Shown here one piece after another: positions 64,000 to 64,000 of a stretch of 64,000 nt of DNA. The position numbers were made by a program, and so were the translations under genes. Under the pieces are notes generated by a model. That model had not been told where the DNA came from. It saw only the letters and a list, made by a program, of their open reading frames with translations, and did not search any database. The stretch comes from Geminicoccus roseus DSM 18922 (GTDB lineage: Bacteria > Pseudomonadota > Alphaproteobacteria > Geminicoccales > Geminicoccaceae), in the NCBI RefSeq assembly GCF_000427665.1, contig NZ_KE386572.1, positions 4,526,373 to 4,590,372 on the forward strand, read 5' to 3'. Positions within the stretch are counted from its first letter, which is position 1. Every line of letters starts with the position of its first letter.

Positions 64000-64000
64000 A

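Overview
The window is GC-rich chromosomal DNA with dense, mostly leading-edge operons and many GTG/TTG starts. An NDUFS4-type Complex I accessory subunit, a type II glutamine synthetase next to a GstI-like protein, several TRAP/ABC solute systems, and FCD-type GntR control point to a metabolically versatile soil or plant-associated alphaproteobacterium (Rhodospirillales/Rhizobiales-like). I cannot place it to genus. No rRNA, CRISPR array, prophage or insertion sequence was seen; three tRNAs are present (His, Gly, Lys).

1-3.4 kb holds sulfur and envelope housekeeping genes: a GNAT fragment, a 3-mercaptopyruvate sulfurtransferase, a cysteine-synthase-like enzyme and a SleB-type hydrolase. 3.4-21.7 kb is the most interesting block. 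It is a two-operon sugar regulon, read leftward, that looks like a D-apiose/D-apionate catabolic system. Operon B (14.5-20.7 kb) has an ApnO-like oxidoisomerase, a ribose-type ABC importer with a DUF2291 lipoprotein, and an ApsD-like D-apiose dehydrogenase; an SMP-30 lactonase and a MliC-like lipoprotein follow. Operon A (3.4-12.9 kb) has an FCD regulator, an ABM protein, an HpaI-type aldolase, a D-2-hydroxyacid dehydrogenase, a second sugar-binding protein, an MFS carrier, two CUT1 permeases and an ApnL-like lactonase. Both operons start from a promoter with a TTGAC -35 box and the same CACTGGTATGA motif in the -35/-10 spacer, so they are probably repressed by the same FCD protein. A hydratase-like FAH-fold gene diverges from operon B.

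21.9-26.7 kb carries a TRAP transporter for an organic (probably 2-oxo) acid and a second D-2-hydroxyacid dehydrogenase. 26.9-33.5 kb carries an APH-kinase fusion, an NDUFS4 homologue, a Nudix hydrolase, a DEAD-box helicase, an alpha/beta hydrolase and a hipBA toxin-antitoxin module with three evenly spaced operators. 33.5-41.3 kb is parE followed by a nitrogen-assimilation region: a catalytically degenerate glutamine synthetase paralogue, glnA (GSI), glnII (GSII), a divergent gstI-like gene and glnB. Sigma-54 type promoters lie ahead of glnII and glnB, with an NtrC-like site between glnII and gstI.

41.5-48.4 kb has tRNA-His, then an iron-linked periplasmic operon (imelysin, multicopper oxidase, di-haem protein, second imelysin, DUF1513) and a ModE-like regulator. 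48.3-51.9 kb has tRNA-Gly, tRNA-Lys, small conserved proteins, a UV damage endonuclease and a cupin. 52.0-59.1 kb has a sulfate-type ABC importer without its ATPase, an ornithine-cyclodeaminase-like protein, a divergent HAL/PAL-fold protein with an altered MIO motif, and a sugar-acid dehydratase of the IlvD/Edd family. The right end has a large secreted alpha/beta hydrolase, a choline-sulfatase-like enzyme and a coiled-coil protein cut close to the window edge.
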